Source: Buttiauxella selenatireducens
GTDB taxonomy: Bacteria > Pseudomonadota > Gammaproteobacteria > Enterobacterales > Enterobacteriaceae
DNA: 64,000 nucleotides
Direction of reading: 5' to 3'
Assembly: GCF_031432975.1 (NCBI RefSeq)
Contig: NZ_CP133838.1
Coordinates: 1,736,001-1,800,000, forward strand
The first letter of the stretch is position 1. Every line of letters starts with the position of its first letter. Shown here piece by piece: positions 35,010 to 43,581 of this stretch. Both the position numbers and the translations under genes were made by a program. Under the pieces are notes generated by a model. That model was not told where the DNA came from. It made no database searches and saw only the letters and a program-made list of their open reading frames with translations.

Positions 35010-36765
35010 ACAAAATTCAGGTGTTGTTTTTGTTACGGTTTTTCTTTCGTTGTTTTTTCTTGTGTTAGCAATAGGATATGCACATTCATATAATCCAGGG
35101 TTCTTTCCCGATGAATTTGCTCATATGGGATATGTGGTTGATGTTATTAAAAATAAATTTCCAGATTATAATAATGGTCTTGTTTTTTCAAGTAATAAAC
35201 TAAACTACCTTAATCATCCTGCACTGTATTATGTGATTGTTGGCGAACTGGCTAGTCTTTTACATTTACAAGATATGTATGCAAATGTAGGGCGATATGT
35301 GAATATGATTATTTCTATTATAATAATTATACTTACATGCAGAATGTTATATGCAACCACTAAATCCATGTTGGCTACTTTTACTGGGGGCGCCTTTTTA
35401 TTGGTTATCCCAATGTTTGTAGTTTTAGGAAGCGCAATTAATAATGATCAAATTAATGTTCTTGGTTGCACGCTTGTAATCTATGGATTGCTAGGTTTGA
35501 TAGAGGTTGAAAGAAAAAATAAATCTTTGACTTCAAGTGTGATTATAATTTGCATTGGCGGAATTGTTGCTTCACTGAGCAAGGCGACTGGTTCTTTGGT
35601 CATCGTATGCTTGTTAGTGTCCGTTGCTCTATTCAATTTTTCCACTTTTATAAAAATAATAAAGAAAATATCGTTAAAAGAATGGTTGCTTATAATATTA
35701 TCAATTTTAATTATTATATTTTACTTTGCTTGTGTACATGCCATATATGATGATTTTTATCCAGCTCCACAAGGTAATCCTGCGCTGTGGTTTTTTATTG
35801 AGAATCCAAATGCAAAAAGACTAGATTTTTTAGAATTCTTGGTAAATTTCTTTAAATCTAACTTAGTTACTATTACTATACCTTATGGGCATGTTCCTAT
35901 TATTGATAGTGAAACTAGAATTGTTATCTTAAAATCTATTTTAATTATGTTAGGGGGCATGAGTAGCTATATACTGGCGATGAAGCTATCAAAAAATAAT
36001 ACTTTTTTCAATCTTGAGTTTTCTTTTATTATTGCTTTTGCCATTTATATTACTGTGTATGTTTTTACAATCAGACAGTTACATCTGAATACTGGGTATA
36101 TGGGAGCGATGCAGGCTAGGTATTTCTTTGGTTTTTTGCCCGTGTGTTCTTTAGTCATTGGTAAATTCATATGTTATGTCAATAGCAAAATATTTCAAAT
36201 AATAGTATTTATGTTGATGGTGTCAGGGTTGATAACTTCTATTTATCCAGCGCTGGTGAAATTTACTGACTTACGAATGTTGCAATCAACTATAATTATA
36301 GAGCAACCACTTTATAACACTAGCTATGGATATCTTACAAAAGGTCGTGGCTTTGAACAGGCAATTCTGGCTGAATCAAACTCCCTTAATGGGGTTGAAT
36401 TGATGCTGGCTACGTATGCACGAAATAATCATGGAGCATTGATTCTTGAACTACTTGATGGTTCTGGTGTGATAATTGCTAGTGATATAGTAAAAATGGA
36501 GACCATTAAGGATAATTCATATACATGGTTTGATTTTAATAATGTGAAGTTGAAAAAGAATCAGAAGTATCTATTAAGGTTGAAATGTAATGATTGCACT
36601 CAAAGTAATGCTATTACATGGTGGGCTGTGAAAAAGGAGGTTGAGTCGCATGTTTTTTTACTTACGAAGTTTGGGCCTGGCGCGGGGGATGCGTATTCCA
36701 AAGGTGAGGCATATGTAGACGGGGCTAAAATTGGTGGCGCATTTGCATTTCGCTTGTATTTTTAA
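34993..36765 (+). CDS. GT-C-like polytopic glycosyltransferase
   Basis: A 590-residue protein with about 10-12 membrane segments over the first 430 residues, then a soluble C-terminal domain of about 150 residues rich in beta-strand-like sequence. The first periplasmic loop contains FFPDEFAHMGY, with Asp40-Glu41 at the place of the catalytic acidic motif of GT-C/PMT-like (DUF2142-type) enzymes. It would transfer a sugar from a lipid carrier to a periplasmic acceptor. The start may be 34993 or the ATG at 35002. Very AT-rich; last gene of the island. Confidence 0.72.
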   Translation: MIIMNKQNSGVVFVTVFLSLFFLVLAIGYAHSYNPGFFPDEFAHMGYVVDVIKNKFPDYNNGLVFSSNKLNYLNHPALYYVIVGELASLLHLQDMYANVGRYVNMIISIIIIILTCRMLYATTKSMLATFTGGAFLLVIPMFVVLGSAINNDQINVLGCTLVIYGLLGLIEVERKNKSLTSSVIIICIGGIVASLSKATGSLVIVCLLVSVALFNFSTFIKIIKKISLKEWLLIILSILIIIFYFACVHAIYDDFYPAPQGNPALWFFIENPNAKRLDFLEFLVNFFKSNLVTITIPYGHVPIIDSETRIVILKSILIMLGGMSSYILAMKLSKNNTFFNLEFSFIIAFAIYITVYVFTIRQLHLNTGYMGAMQARYFFGFLPVCSLVIGKFICYVNSKIFQIIVFMLMVSGLITSIYPALVKFTDLRMLQSTIIIEQPLYNTSYGYLTKGRGFEQAILAESNSLNGVELMLATYARNNHGALILELLDGSGVIIASDIVKMETIKDNSYTWFDFNNVKLKKNQKYLLRLKCNDCTQSNAITWWAVKKEVESHVFLLTKFGPGAGDAYSKGEAYVDGAKIGGAFAFRLYF

Positions 36766-36977
36766 TTAATACGTTGGCGGGTTATTATTGTTAACCCGCT
36801 TTAGTATGTTCGAAATTTTACTGCATTAATAGTTGATATAGCGTCATTCTAGTCTAATCTTTAAATCTTGTCTCATCGTGTTTTTCTGAGCACTCAATGC
36901 TGCATCGCAGTCAATATAATTCACTTTCTTAAACAGCCTAAACTTTAAATCAAACTTTTTGTGCGCAAGGAGTCTGT

Positions 36978-38276
36978 ATGAAGCAAACCAATCAGCAATG
37001 GCAGTCACGGCGTGAGCAAGCAGTTCCGCATGGAGTCGGCAATGCGTTGCCGGTCTATATTGAGAAAGCGAAAAATGCGGAAATTTGGGACGTTGAAGGC
37101 AAGCGCTATATTGATTTCGCTTCTGGTATTGCGGTGCTGAATACCGGGCATAACCATCCCGCAGTGATTGACGCAGTGCGTCAACAGCTTGAACAATTTA
37201 CCCATCCTTGTTTCCAGGTCACGCCTTATGGGAATTATATCGAGCTTGCCGAACGGCTTAATCAACTGGTGCCGATTAGCGAGCCTTGTCAGACTTTGTT
37301 CCTGACAACGGGGGCGGAGGCGGTCGAAAATGCCATCAAAGTGGCACGTATTGCGACCGGGCGCTCGGCTATAATTGCGTTTCGTGGTGCGTTCCATGGT
37401 CGTACTCTGCTGGGCATGGCATTAACCGGTAAAGTTCAGCCCTATAAAAAAGGCTATGGCCCATTCCCGGCCGGAATTTATCACGCGCCTTATCCTGCGG
37501 CTTATCTCGGTGTGAGCGACACTCAGGCACTGGCGTCACTGGCGGGTATTTTTGCTGCGGATGTTTCTCCTGACGAAGTTGCCGCCATCATTATTGAACC
37601 GGTGCAGGGGGAAGGGGGCTTTTATGCGGCCTCAACGTCCTTTATGAAACAACTGCGCACCTTATGCGACAAGCATGGGATCGTATTGATTGCCGACGAA
37701 ATTCAAAGTGGTTTCTGCCGGACCGGTAAAACCTTTGCCATAGAACACAGCGGCGTGGAACCGGATCTCGTCACCATGGCGAAAAGCCTGGCCGGTGGCT
37801 TCCCGCTGTCTGCGCTAGTCGGCAAGAAATCACTGTTTGATAAAGCGATGCCGGGCGGTCTGGGCGGCACTTATGCCGGGTCGCCTGTGGCGATTGCGGC
37901 GGCGCTGGCGGTCACTGACATAATAGAGAAAGAAAATCTCAATCAACGCGCGCAGATCATTGGCGAGCAAATCACCCATCGTTTACAGAAAATGGCAGAG
38001 CAATTTGACTGCATTGGCGATGTGCGTGGATACGGCGCGATGATTGCGATGGAGCTGGTCGAAGAGCGTGACAGCCATCGTCCGAATAAAGAATTAACTC
38101 AGGCACTTGTCAAAGAAGCAGGCAAGCAGGGGTTGGTTTTATTGTCCTGTGGGGTGCGTGCGAATGTGATTCGTTTTCTTGTCCCATTAACAGCTGAAAA
38201 AGAAATTGTTAATGAGGGCCTCAACATCTTGTCTTCTTGCCTCGAATTAGTGCAAAATACGCGCCTCACTAAATGA
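36978..38276 (+). CDS. 4-aminobutyrate aminotransferase (GabT/PuuE family)
   Basis: This class III PLP aminotransferase has 432 residues. It shows TTGAEAVENAIKVAR, FHGRTLLGMALTGKV, EPVQGEGGFYA, IADEIQSGFCRTG, the PLP lysine in MAKSLAGGFPLS, and GGLGGTYAGSP. It resembles both GabT and PuuE about equally, so no symbol is assigned. It converts GABA and 2-oxoglutarate to succinate semialdehyde and glutamate. Being next to the putrescine importer PlaP suggests a role in putrescine-derived GABA use. AAGGAG precedes the ATG. This gene is not at this locus in E. coli. Confidence 0.85.
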   Translation: MKQTNQQWQSRREQAVPHGVGNALPVYIEKAKNAEIWDVEGKRYIDFASGIAVLNTGHNHPAVIDAVRQQLEQFTHPCFQVTPYGNYIELAERLNQLVPISEPCQTLFLTTGAEAVENAIKVARIATGRSAIIAFRGAFHGRTLLGMALTGKVQPYKKGYGPFPAGIYHAPYPAAYLGVSDTQALASLAGIFAADVSPDEVAAIIIEPVQGEGGFYAASTSFMKQLRTLCDKHGIVLIADEIQSGFCRTGKTFAIEHSGVEPDLVTMAKSLAGGFPLSALVGKKSLFDKAMPGGLGGTYAGSPVAIAAALAVTDIIEKENLNQRAQIIGEQITHRLQKMAEQFDCIGDVRGYGAMIAMELVEERDSHRPNKELTQALVKEAGKQGLVLLSCGVRANVIRFLVPLTAEKEIVNEGLNILSSCLELVQNTRLTK

Positions 38277-38284
38277 GAACAAAA

Positions 38285-38315
38285 AACCGACGTTAAACGC
38301 GTCGGTTATTTTTTT
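38285..38315 (+). terminator. Terminator after the aminotransferase gene
   Basis: AACCGACG at 38285-38292 pairs with CGTCGGTT at 38300-38307, followed by ATTTTTTTT. A plaP transcript therefore probably starts downstream. Confidence 0.85.
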
Positions 38316-38430
38316 GCATTAAGTTCAAGCAGTCAAACAGGCATCCGCCAAAAAAACCAAGAGGCCGGGCTTCGTACCGGATAGATACTAGCTTTTAAAA
38401 AACGACAGTCGTGTCGCCGAGGAAATTTAG

Positions 38431-38493
38431 ATGGGGCAGCTTTTTGCTTTTGCGCATGTATTCGCCGTTTGGGGGAATGACCATGTCGCTTAA
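38431..38493 (+). CDS. Candidate 20-residue leader peptide overlapping the plaP start
   Basis: An ATG at 38431 follows GAGGAA (38419-38424) at six-base spacing, a stronger ribosome site than most genes here. It encodes 20 residues beginning [11 protein letters not shown] and ends TAA at 38493, 11 bases inside plaP in another frame. That arrangement suggests translational coupling or a polyamine- or amino-acid-responsive leader peptide for the importer. Nearby CGACA/TGTCG at 38402-38415 can form a small hairpin. Function is inferred; only the ORF, ribosome site and overlap are seen. Confidence 0.5.
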   Translation: MGQLFAFAHVFAVWGNDHVA

Positions 38494-39847
38494 CGTCACC
38501 GCAGGTGCAAAATCTCGTGTTGAACTCCGTAAGAGCCTTACGCTCATTCCGGTAGTTATGATGGGTCTGGCTTATATGCAGCCGATGACCTTGTTCGATA
38601 CATTTGGGATAGTATCTGGCCTTACCGACGGACATGTCGCTACGGCTTACGCGTTTGCCCTTGTGGCAATTTTGTTCACCGCGTTAAGTTATGGAAAGCT
38701 AGTACGCCGCTTCCCGTCTGCGGGTTCCGCTTATACCTACGCTCAAAAAGCAATCCACCCGGTGGTGGGCTTTATGGTGGGCTGGTCGGCGTTGCTTGAT
38801 TATCTGTTTATGCCGATGATCAACATTCTGCTGGCTAAAATCTATTTTGAAGCCTTAGTACCGTCTATCCCGTCGTGGATTTTCGTGGTGCTTCTGGTTG
38901 GCTTCATGACTATCTCCAACCTGCGCGGCATTAAAACCGTGGCAAACTTCAACAGCCTTATTGTTGTGTTGCAGATGGTTGTGATGGTTGTGATTACCGG
39001 TCTGGTGATTTACGGCGTTGCCAATGGCGAAGGTGCCGGCACGTTAGCCAGTACGCGTCCATTCTGGTCTGAGAACGCAAACGTGGTGCCGATGATCACC
39101 GGCGCGACCATATTATGCTTCTCGTTCCTCGGATTTGACGGTATTAGCTCGCTGTCTGAAGAAACCAAAGATGCAGGCCGTGTCATCCCGAAAGCGATTT
39201 TCCTGACTGCCCTGATTGGCGGGGTGATCTTCGTTGTGGTGTCTTACTTCCTGCAACTGTACTTCCCGGATATTTCTCGCTTCCAGGATCCGGATGCGTC
39301 ACAGCCAGAAATTATGCTGTTCGTGGCAGGCAAAGCCTTCCAGTTCGGTATCCTGATTTTCTCCTGTGTTACCGTTCTGGCTTCAGGTATGGCGGCACAT
39401 GCGGGTGTTTCTCGCTTGATGTATGTTATGGGCCGTGATGGCGTGTTCCCGGAGCGTTTCTTCGGTTACATTCATCCGAAATGGCGTACTCCTGCGCTAA
39501 ACGTGGTTCTGGTGGGTATCATTGCGCTGTTCGCCGTGAAGTTTGACCTGGTAACCGCAACAGCACTGATTAACTTTGGTGCGCTGGTGGCGTTCACCTT
39601 CGTTAACCTGTCGGTGATTTCCCAGTTCTGGATCCGCGAAGGCCGTAACAAAACTATCAAAGATCACATCAACTATCTGGTGCTGCCAACATGTGGCGCA
39701 CTGACAGTAGGTGCGTTGTGGATTAACCTGGAAGAAAGCTCGATGATTCTGGGCCTGATTTGGGCGGCTATTGGCCTGACCTATCTGGCATTCGTGACTC
39801 GTCGCTTCCGTAACCCAGTTCCACAATTCAACGAAGACTTAGCGTAA
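38483..39847 (+). CDS. plaP: Putrescine importer PlaP
   Basis: This low-affinity putrescine:H+ symporter of the APC family, described in E. coli as YeeF/PlaP, has 454 residues (E. coli 452) and 12 hydrophobic segments. It starts [20 protein letters not shown] and contains [17 protein letters not shown], matching E. coli almost without gaps. The ATG at 38483 is chosen because GGGGGA lies six bases upstream; an ATG two codons earlier is possible. It is followed by a bidirectional terminator shared with sbcB. Confidence 0.93.
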   Translation: MSLNVTAGAKSRVELRKSLTLIPVVMMGLAYMQPMTLFDTFGIVSGLTDGHVATAYAFALVAILFTALSYGKLVRRFPSAGSAYTYAQKAIHPVVGFMVGWSALLDYLFMPMINILLAKIYFEALVPSIPSWIFVVLLVGFMTISNLRGIKTVANFNSLIVVLQMVVMVVITGLVIYGVANGEGAGTLASTRPFWSENANVVPMITGATILCFSFLGFDGISSLSEETKDAGRVIPKAIFLTALIGGVIFVVVSYFLQLYFPDISRFQDPDASQPEIMLFVAGKAFQFGILIFSCVTVLASGMAAHAGVSRLMYVMGRDGVFPERFFGYIHPKWRTPALNVVLVGIIALFAVKFDLVTATALINFGALVAFTFVNLSVISQFWIREGRNKTIKDHINYLVLPTCGALTVGALWINLEESSMILGLIWAAIGLTYLAFVTRRFRNPVPQFNEDLA

Positions 39848-39860
39848 AGCTTACGTCGAA

Positions 39861-39890
39861 AAAAAGGCTCTCGAATCGAGAGCCTTTTTT
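39861..39890. terminator. Bidirectional terminator between plaP and sbcB
   Basis: GGCTCTCG at 39866-39873 pairs with CGAGAGCC at 39877-39884, loop AAT, with A-run before and T-run after, serving convergent plaP and sbcB. Confidence 0.92.
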
Positions 39891-39913
39891 GTATCTGTCT
39901 TCCCACCAGGTCG

Positions 39914-41341
39914 TTAACCTACCAGAAACTGCGCGTACTCAAACAATGCCTTAAGTAACGCGGTCTTTTCTTTATCATCTTCATGCAGGTTATAGAGCGC
40001 TTCCAGTTCTTGCGCGTAGGCTTGTAACGCTTCCTGAGACAACACATCGCGACGGTGCTGCAACCAGCGCTGCTGCTCGGCCTCATCCAATGTGCCAGGG
40101 AAGTTACGCGCCCGATAATTGAACAGCAATTTTTCAATACGCTTATCGGCAAACGTAATATCCAGCGCGGGCAAATTCTGCGGATCGGTTTGCAGCACAA
40201 TGCGCATGGCTGCGCGGTCGGCGTCGCTGAAAAAGCCATTGTACAGTTGTGCATCAACATTATCAGAAGGCACAAAAGGCTCTGCTTCAGCAAAAATCGC
40301 CACGGCTTTTTCGCGTACGGAAGGGTGCTCACGCAACAATTTCAGGTTTTCCAGGCAACGCTTGCGATCGATACCTAAACGTTCTGCATCTTCCGGTCGG
40401 AGGGTGTTGGCCACTGCCAGCACCGGACATTTATTAAGATGCACCAGTTTGATAGGTACGGCTGCCGTATCACCCAGTGCGGATTTCGGCGTATACAACC
40501 GCTCGCGCAACGCATCAGCATCCAGTTCCAGCAACGGTGAAATATCACCCGCCAAATCGACCATTATTACTGCATTTCGATTATCAGGATGCCAGGCGAG
40601 CGGGGCAATCCAGCTGGTGTTACCGCGCCACGCGCCAAACATGCCCGAAACATGTACCAGCGGTTTCATCTGCACAATATCAATCAATGTGGTGAGTTTG
40701 TGCTTTGAGCGGTGGCTGTAGAGATAATCAAACAGGCGCGGCTGGCGAGTTTTGACCAGTTGCGCCATTGCGATGGTGGCGTATACGTCCGACATGGCAT
40801 CATGCGCGTTAGCATGCTCAATACCGTTGGCCTTGGTCAAATGTTCGAGGCGGAAACTCGGCAACCCTTCATCGTTCTCCGGCCAGACAATGCCTTCCGG
40901 TCGAAGTGCATAGCAGGCGCGCATGACATCGAGCAAATCCCAGCGCGAGTTATCGTTCTGCCAGCTCCAGCCATACGGATCATAAAAGTTACGATAGAAA
41001 ATATTGCGTGTAACTTCGTCATCGAAACGCACATTGTTGTAGCCGACAACACACGTCTTCGGCAGGGTAAAAATTGAATGGATGCGCTTGGCAAAATCCG
41101 CTTCATTTACGCCACGCGCCAGGGCTAGTTGCGGCGTAATACCGGTAATCATTACCGCTTCAGGCTGAGGCAGATAGTCATCCGCCGGTTTGCAGTAAAA
41201 GACTTCCGGCTCGCCAATAACATTAAATTCAGAGTCAGTGCGGATGGCCGCGAATTGCGCAGGGCGGTCAAGTGACGGGCTTTTACCGAAAGTTTCGTAG
41301 TCATGAAAAAGGAAGGTCGGTTGTTGCGTTGTATTGTCCAC
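39914..41341 (-). CDS. sbcB: Exodeoxyribonuclease I
   Basis: ExoI degrades single-stranded DNA 3' to 5' in mismatch repair and recombination. It has 475 residues, equal to E. coli. The DnaQ-like exonuclease domain begins with DYETFG at 14-19 (catalytic Asp14 and Glu16), with VGYNNVRFDDEV and HANAHDAMSDV following. The SH3-like and C-terminal helical domains follow. It is transcribed away from dacD. Confidence 0.96.
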   Translation of the reverse strand: MDNTTQQPTFLFHDYETFGKSPSLDRPAQFAAIRTDSEFNVIGEPEVFYCKPADDYLPQPEAVMITGITPQLALARGVNEADFAKRIHSIFTLPKTCVVGYNNVRFDDEVTRNIFYRNFYDPYGWSWQNDNSRWDLLDVMRACYALRPEGIVWPENDEGLPSFRLEHLTKANGIEHANAHDAMSDVYATIAMAQLVKTRQPRLFDYLYSHRSKHKLTTLIDIVQMKPLVHVSGMFGAWRGNTSWIAPLAWHPDNRNAVIMVDLAGDISPLLELDADALRERLYTPKSALGDTAAVPIKLVHLNKCPVLAVANTLRPEDAERLGIDRKRCLENLKLLREHPSVREKAVAIFAEAEPFVPSDNVDAQLYNGFFSDADRAAMRIVLQTDPQNLPALDITFADKRIEKLLFNYRARNFPGTLDEAEQQRWLQHRRDVLSQEALQAYAQELEALYNLHEDDKEKTALLKALFEYAQFLVG

Positions 41342-41617
41342 GGTTTACTTCCGCCCTTGAGTGTTGTTTAACGTGCTGTTATTAAACTGAAATCCCACTA
41401 AAACCCTCTCCATGTGTCAATCATTGCTGTCGGGTGTTGCATAAGCCAATGGTAAACCATTAACAGCCTTGCAAGAAGTCTCCGCAATGACTGAATAATG
41501 TATTCGTCAAAGGTATGTGAGTGAGCGCATTCATATCTTTTTGCAATTTAATTGCGAAAAAAGTCACAAACTGCAGTAAAAGAGGCGGCTGAATTAATTG
41601 TTACCGAGGATATATCG

Positions 41618-42784
41618 TTGAAGATCCGTCTGTTTGCTGTTTGTACCTTGCTTTCATTTTCTGTTCACTCCGCTTTTGCCGACGACACCTTTGTTAATGC
41701 ACCAGCTCCACCACAAATTCAGGCGGGCTCGTGGGTATTGATGGATTACACCACCGGGCAAATTCTGGCTGCGGAAAATGAGCATGTGCGACGCAATCCA
41801 GCGAGTCTGACCAAACTGATGACCGGCTACGTGGTCGATCGTGCGATTGATAGCGGCCGGATCTCGGCAAACGATATGGTGACCGTCGGTAAGGATGCCT
41901 GGGCAAAAGGCAATCCGGTATTTGATGGCTCGTCGCTGATGTTCCTGAAAGCGGGCGACCGCTTGACCGTGCATGACTTGAGTCGTGGGCTGATTATTGA
42001 CTCCGGAAATGATGCCTGTGTTGCGCTTGCCGATTATGTGGCCGGTGGACAGCCGCAATTTGTGGCAATGATGAATAAATACGTGCAACAACTCCACCTG
42101 CGCGACACCCATTTCGAAACGGTTCATGGCCTGGATGCCCCAGGCCAGCACAGCACCGCTTATGATCTTGCTGTACTTTCCCGAGCGATAATCCACGGCG
42201 AACCCGATTTTTATCACATGTACAGCGAGCGCAGCCTCACCTGGAACGGTATCACGCAACAAAACCGTAATGGCTTGTTGTGGGACAAAGGGCTGAATGT
42301 GGATGGGCTGAAAACCGGCCACACCGCGAGTGCTGGTTTTAACCTTATCGCCTCGAGCGTCGTCGGCGAGCGCCGTTTGATTGCCGTGGTGATGGGGGCG
42401 GAAAGTCCAAAAGGGCGCGAAGATCAGGCGCGTAAACTGCTGCATTGGGGCCAGGATAACTTCGATACCGTGCAGGTTCTGCATAAAGGCAAAAAAATCG
42501 GTACTGAAGCTATCTGGTATGGCGATAAAAAGCAGATCGAAGTCGGGACCAATCAGGATGTTTATCTGGCTCTGCCAAAGTCTGAAGTCCCGAACATTAA
42601 AGCCAAATATATTCTCGATAATCAGGAGATTGAAGCGCCAATTGCCGCCAATCAACATGTGGGGGAAATCGAGCTCTTTGATCGCGACAAACTCATTGCG
42701 CACTGGCCGTTGGTGACGCTAACTGACGTCAAAAAGGGCAGTACCTGGTCGCGCCTGGGTGACTATATCAGCCACAAACTGTAA
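41618..42784 (+). CDS. dacD: D-alanyl-D-alanine carboxypeptidase DacD (PBP6b)
   Basis: This periplasmic low-molecular-weight penicillin-binding protein trims pentapeptide side chains. From TTG at 41618 it has 388 residues, exactly the E. coli length, and begins with a signal peptide (IRLFAVCTLLSFSVHSAFA, cut near residue 21). An upstream TTG at 41552 would put 22 extra residues before the signal. Active-site motifs: SLTK at 63-66, SGN at 128-130, KTG at 231-233. The C-terminus can form an amphipathic anchor. CCGAGGA supports the TTG start. Confidence 0.94.
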   Translation: MKIRLFAVCTLLSFSVHSAFADDTFVNAPAPPQIQAGSWVLMDYTTGQILAAENEHVRRNPASLTKLMTGYVVDRAIDSGRISANDMVTVGKDAWAKGNPVFDGSSLMFLKAGDRLTVHDLSRGLIIDSGNDACVALADYVAGGQPQFVAMMNKYVQQLHLRDTHFETVHGLDAPGQHSTAYDLAVLSRAIIHGEPDFYHMYSERSLTWNGITQQNRNGLLWDKGLNVDGLKTGHTASAGFNLIASSVVGERRLIAVVMGAESPKGREDQARKLLHWGQDNFDTVQVLHKGKKIGTEAIWYGDKKQIEVGTNQDVYLALPKSEVPNIKAKYILDNQEIEAPIAANQHVGEIELFDRDKLIAHWPLVTLTDVKKGSTWSRLGDYISHKL

Positions 42785-42802
42785 TTCATTACACGCGTAC
42801 AC

Positions 42803-42836
42803 AACGGGCCGGCAGGAATGTCGGCCCGTTTTTATT
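42803..42836 (+). terminator. Terminator after dacD
   Basis: AACGGGCCG at 42803-42811 pairs with CGGCCCGTT at 42822-42830, followed by TTTATT. Confidence 0.9.
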
Positions 42837-42957
42837 GGCTGTACTATGCTCTACAACGATGCTTTACGACGGCGCTCAACCAACGATGACTAAACGGTCG
42901 GAAGTTTTGCGAAAAGCGATCATGCTCGCAAAGTAACCACATCACCCTGACAAAGGA

Positions 42958-42996
42958 TTGTTTCCCTGCACTAGAGTGGTGTATAAACATACAGTA
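42958..42996 (+). promoter_or_regulatory. sbmC promoter with LexA-like box
   Basis: TTGTTT at 42958-42963 and TATAAA at 42982-42987 are 18 bases apart. Bases 42977-42996 read TGGTGTATAAACATACAGTA, matching the LexA consensus at 16 of 20 positions with the N10-spaced CAG half intact and CTG changed to GTG. sbmC is an SOS gene in E. coli, so LexA control is expected. Confidence 0.68.
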
Positions 42997-43021
42997 TTTT
43001 TTAATCAGGTCAGGAGGTCAT

Positions 43022-43492
43022 ATGGAATTTAACGTACAACAAGTCCACGAGCGTAAAGTTGCCGGTTTTCATATGGTTGGGCCGTGGGAGCAAACGGTTC
43101 ATCAAGGTTTTGAACAACTTGCCATGTGGGTAAAAACCCACAAAATCGTCGGTGAGGAGTGGCTGGCGGTTTATTACGATAATCCCGATTTGGTGCCTGC
43201 GGAGAAATTACGTTGCGACACCGTTGTCTCGGTGAGTGAAAACTTTACCGTGCCGGATAACAGCGAAGGCGTCATCGTCACCGGTATTCAGGGGGGGCAG
43301 TATGCGGTGGCCCGTGCCCGCGTTGACGACGGCGATTTTGCGAAACCGTGGAATCTCTTTTTTGACAGCGTTCTTGCCAGCAATAGCTACCAGATAACCG
43401 GTAAACCCTGCTTTGAACACTATCTGAACGACGGCTCAGAAAGTGGCGTGTGGGAAATAGACATGTATATTCCGGTGGCAGATCAAGTCTGA
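43022..43492 (+). CDS. sbmC: DNA gyrase inhibitor SbmC (GyrI)
   Basis: This GyrI-like small-molecule-binding protein of 156 residues (E. coli 157) protects gyrase from microcin B17 and other poisons and is SOS-induced. It starts [22 protein letters not shown], with the GyrI fold (two beta-alpha-beta repeats) suggested by [16 protein letters not shown] and [15 protein letters not shown] lies before the ATG, and the LexA-like box is 26 bases upstream of it. Confidence 0.94.
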   Translation: MEFNVQQVHERKVAGFHMVGPWEQTVHQGFEQLAMWVKTHKIVGEEWLAVYYDNPDLVPAEKLRCDTVVSVSENFTVPDNSEGVIVTGIQGGQYAVARARVDDGDFAKPWNLFFDSVLASNSYQITGKPCFEHYLNDGSESGVWEIDMYIPVADQV

Positions 43493-43498
43493 TGCTAA

Positions 43499-43516
43499 AG
43501 GGGGCATACGCCCCCT
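43499..43516 (+). terminator. GC hairpin after sbmC
   Basis: AGGGGGC at 43499-43505 pairs with GCCCCCT at 43510-43516, loop ATAC. Only a short T-poor tail follows, so termination would be weak. Confidence 0.6.
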
Positions 43517-43581
43517 AACTTTGTGATGTCCACTCAAAAAAAACAGGTACAATCCCGTTTTTATTTCCAGGGGAGCTGAGT

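Noticed and set aside
32378-36977. Phage or IS origin of the AT-rich island
   Set aside because: No integrase, transposase, tRNA or direct repeats were found at its borders; only composition and gene order show it is foreign.
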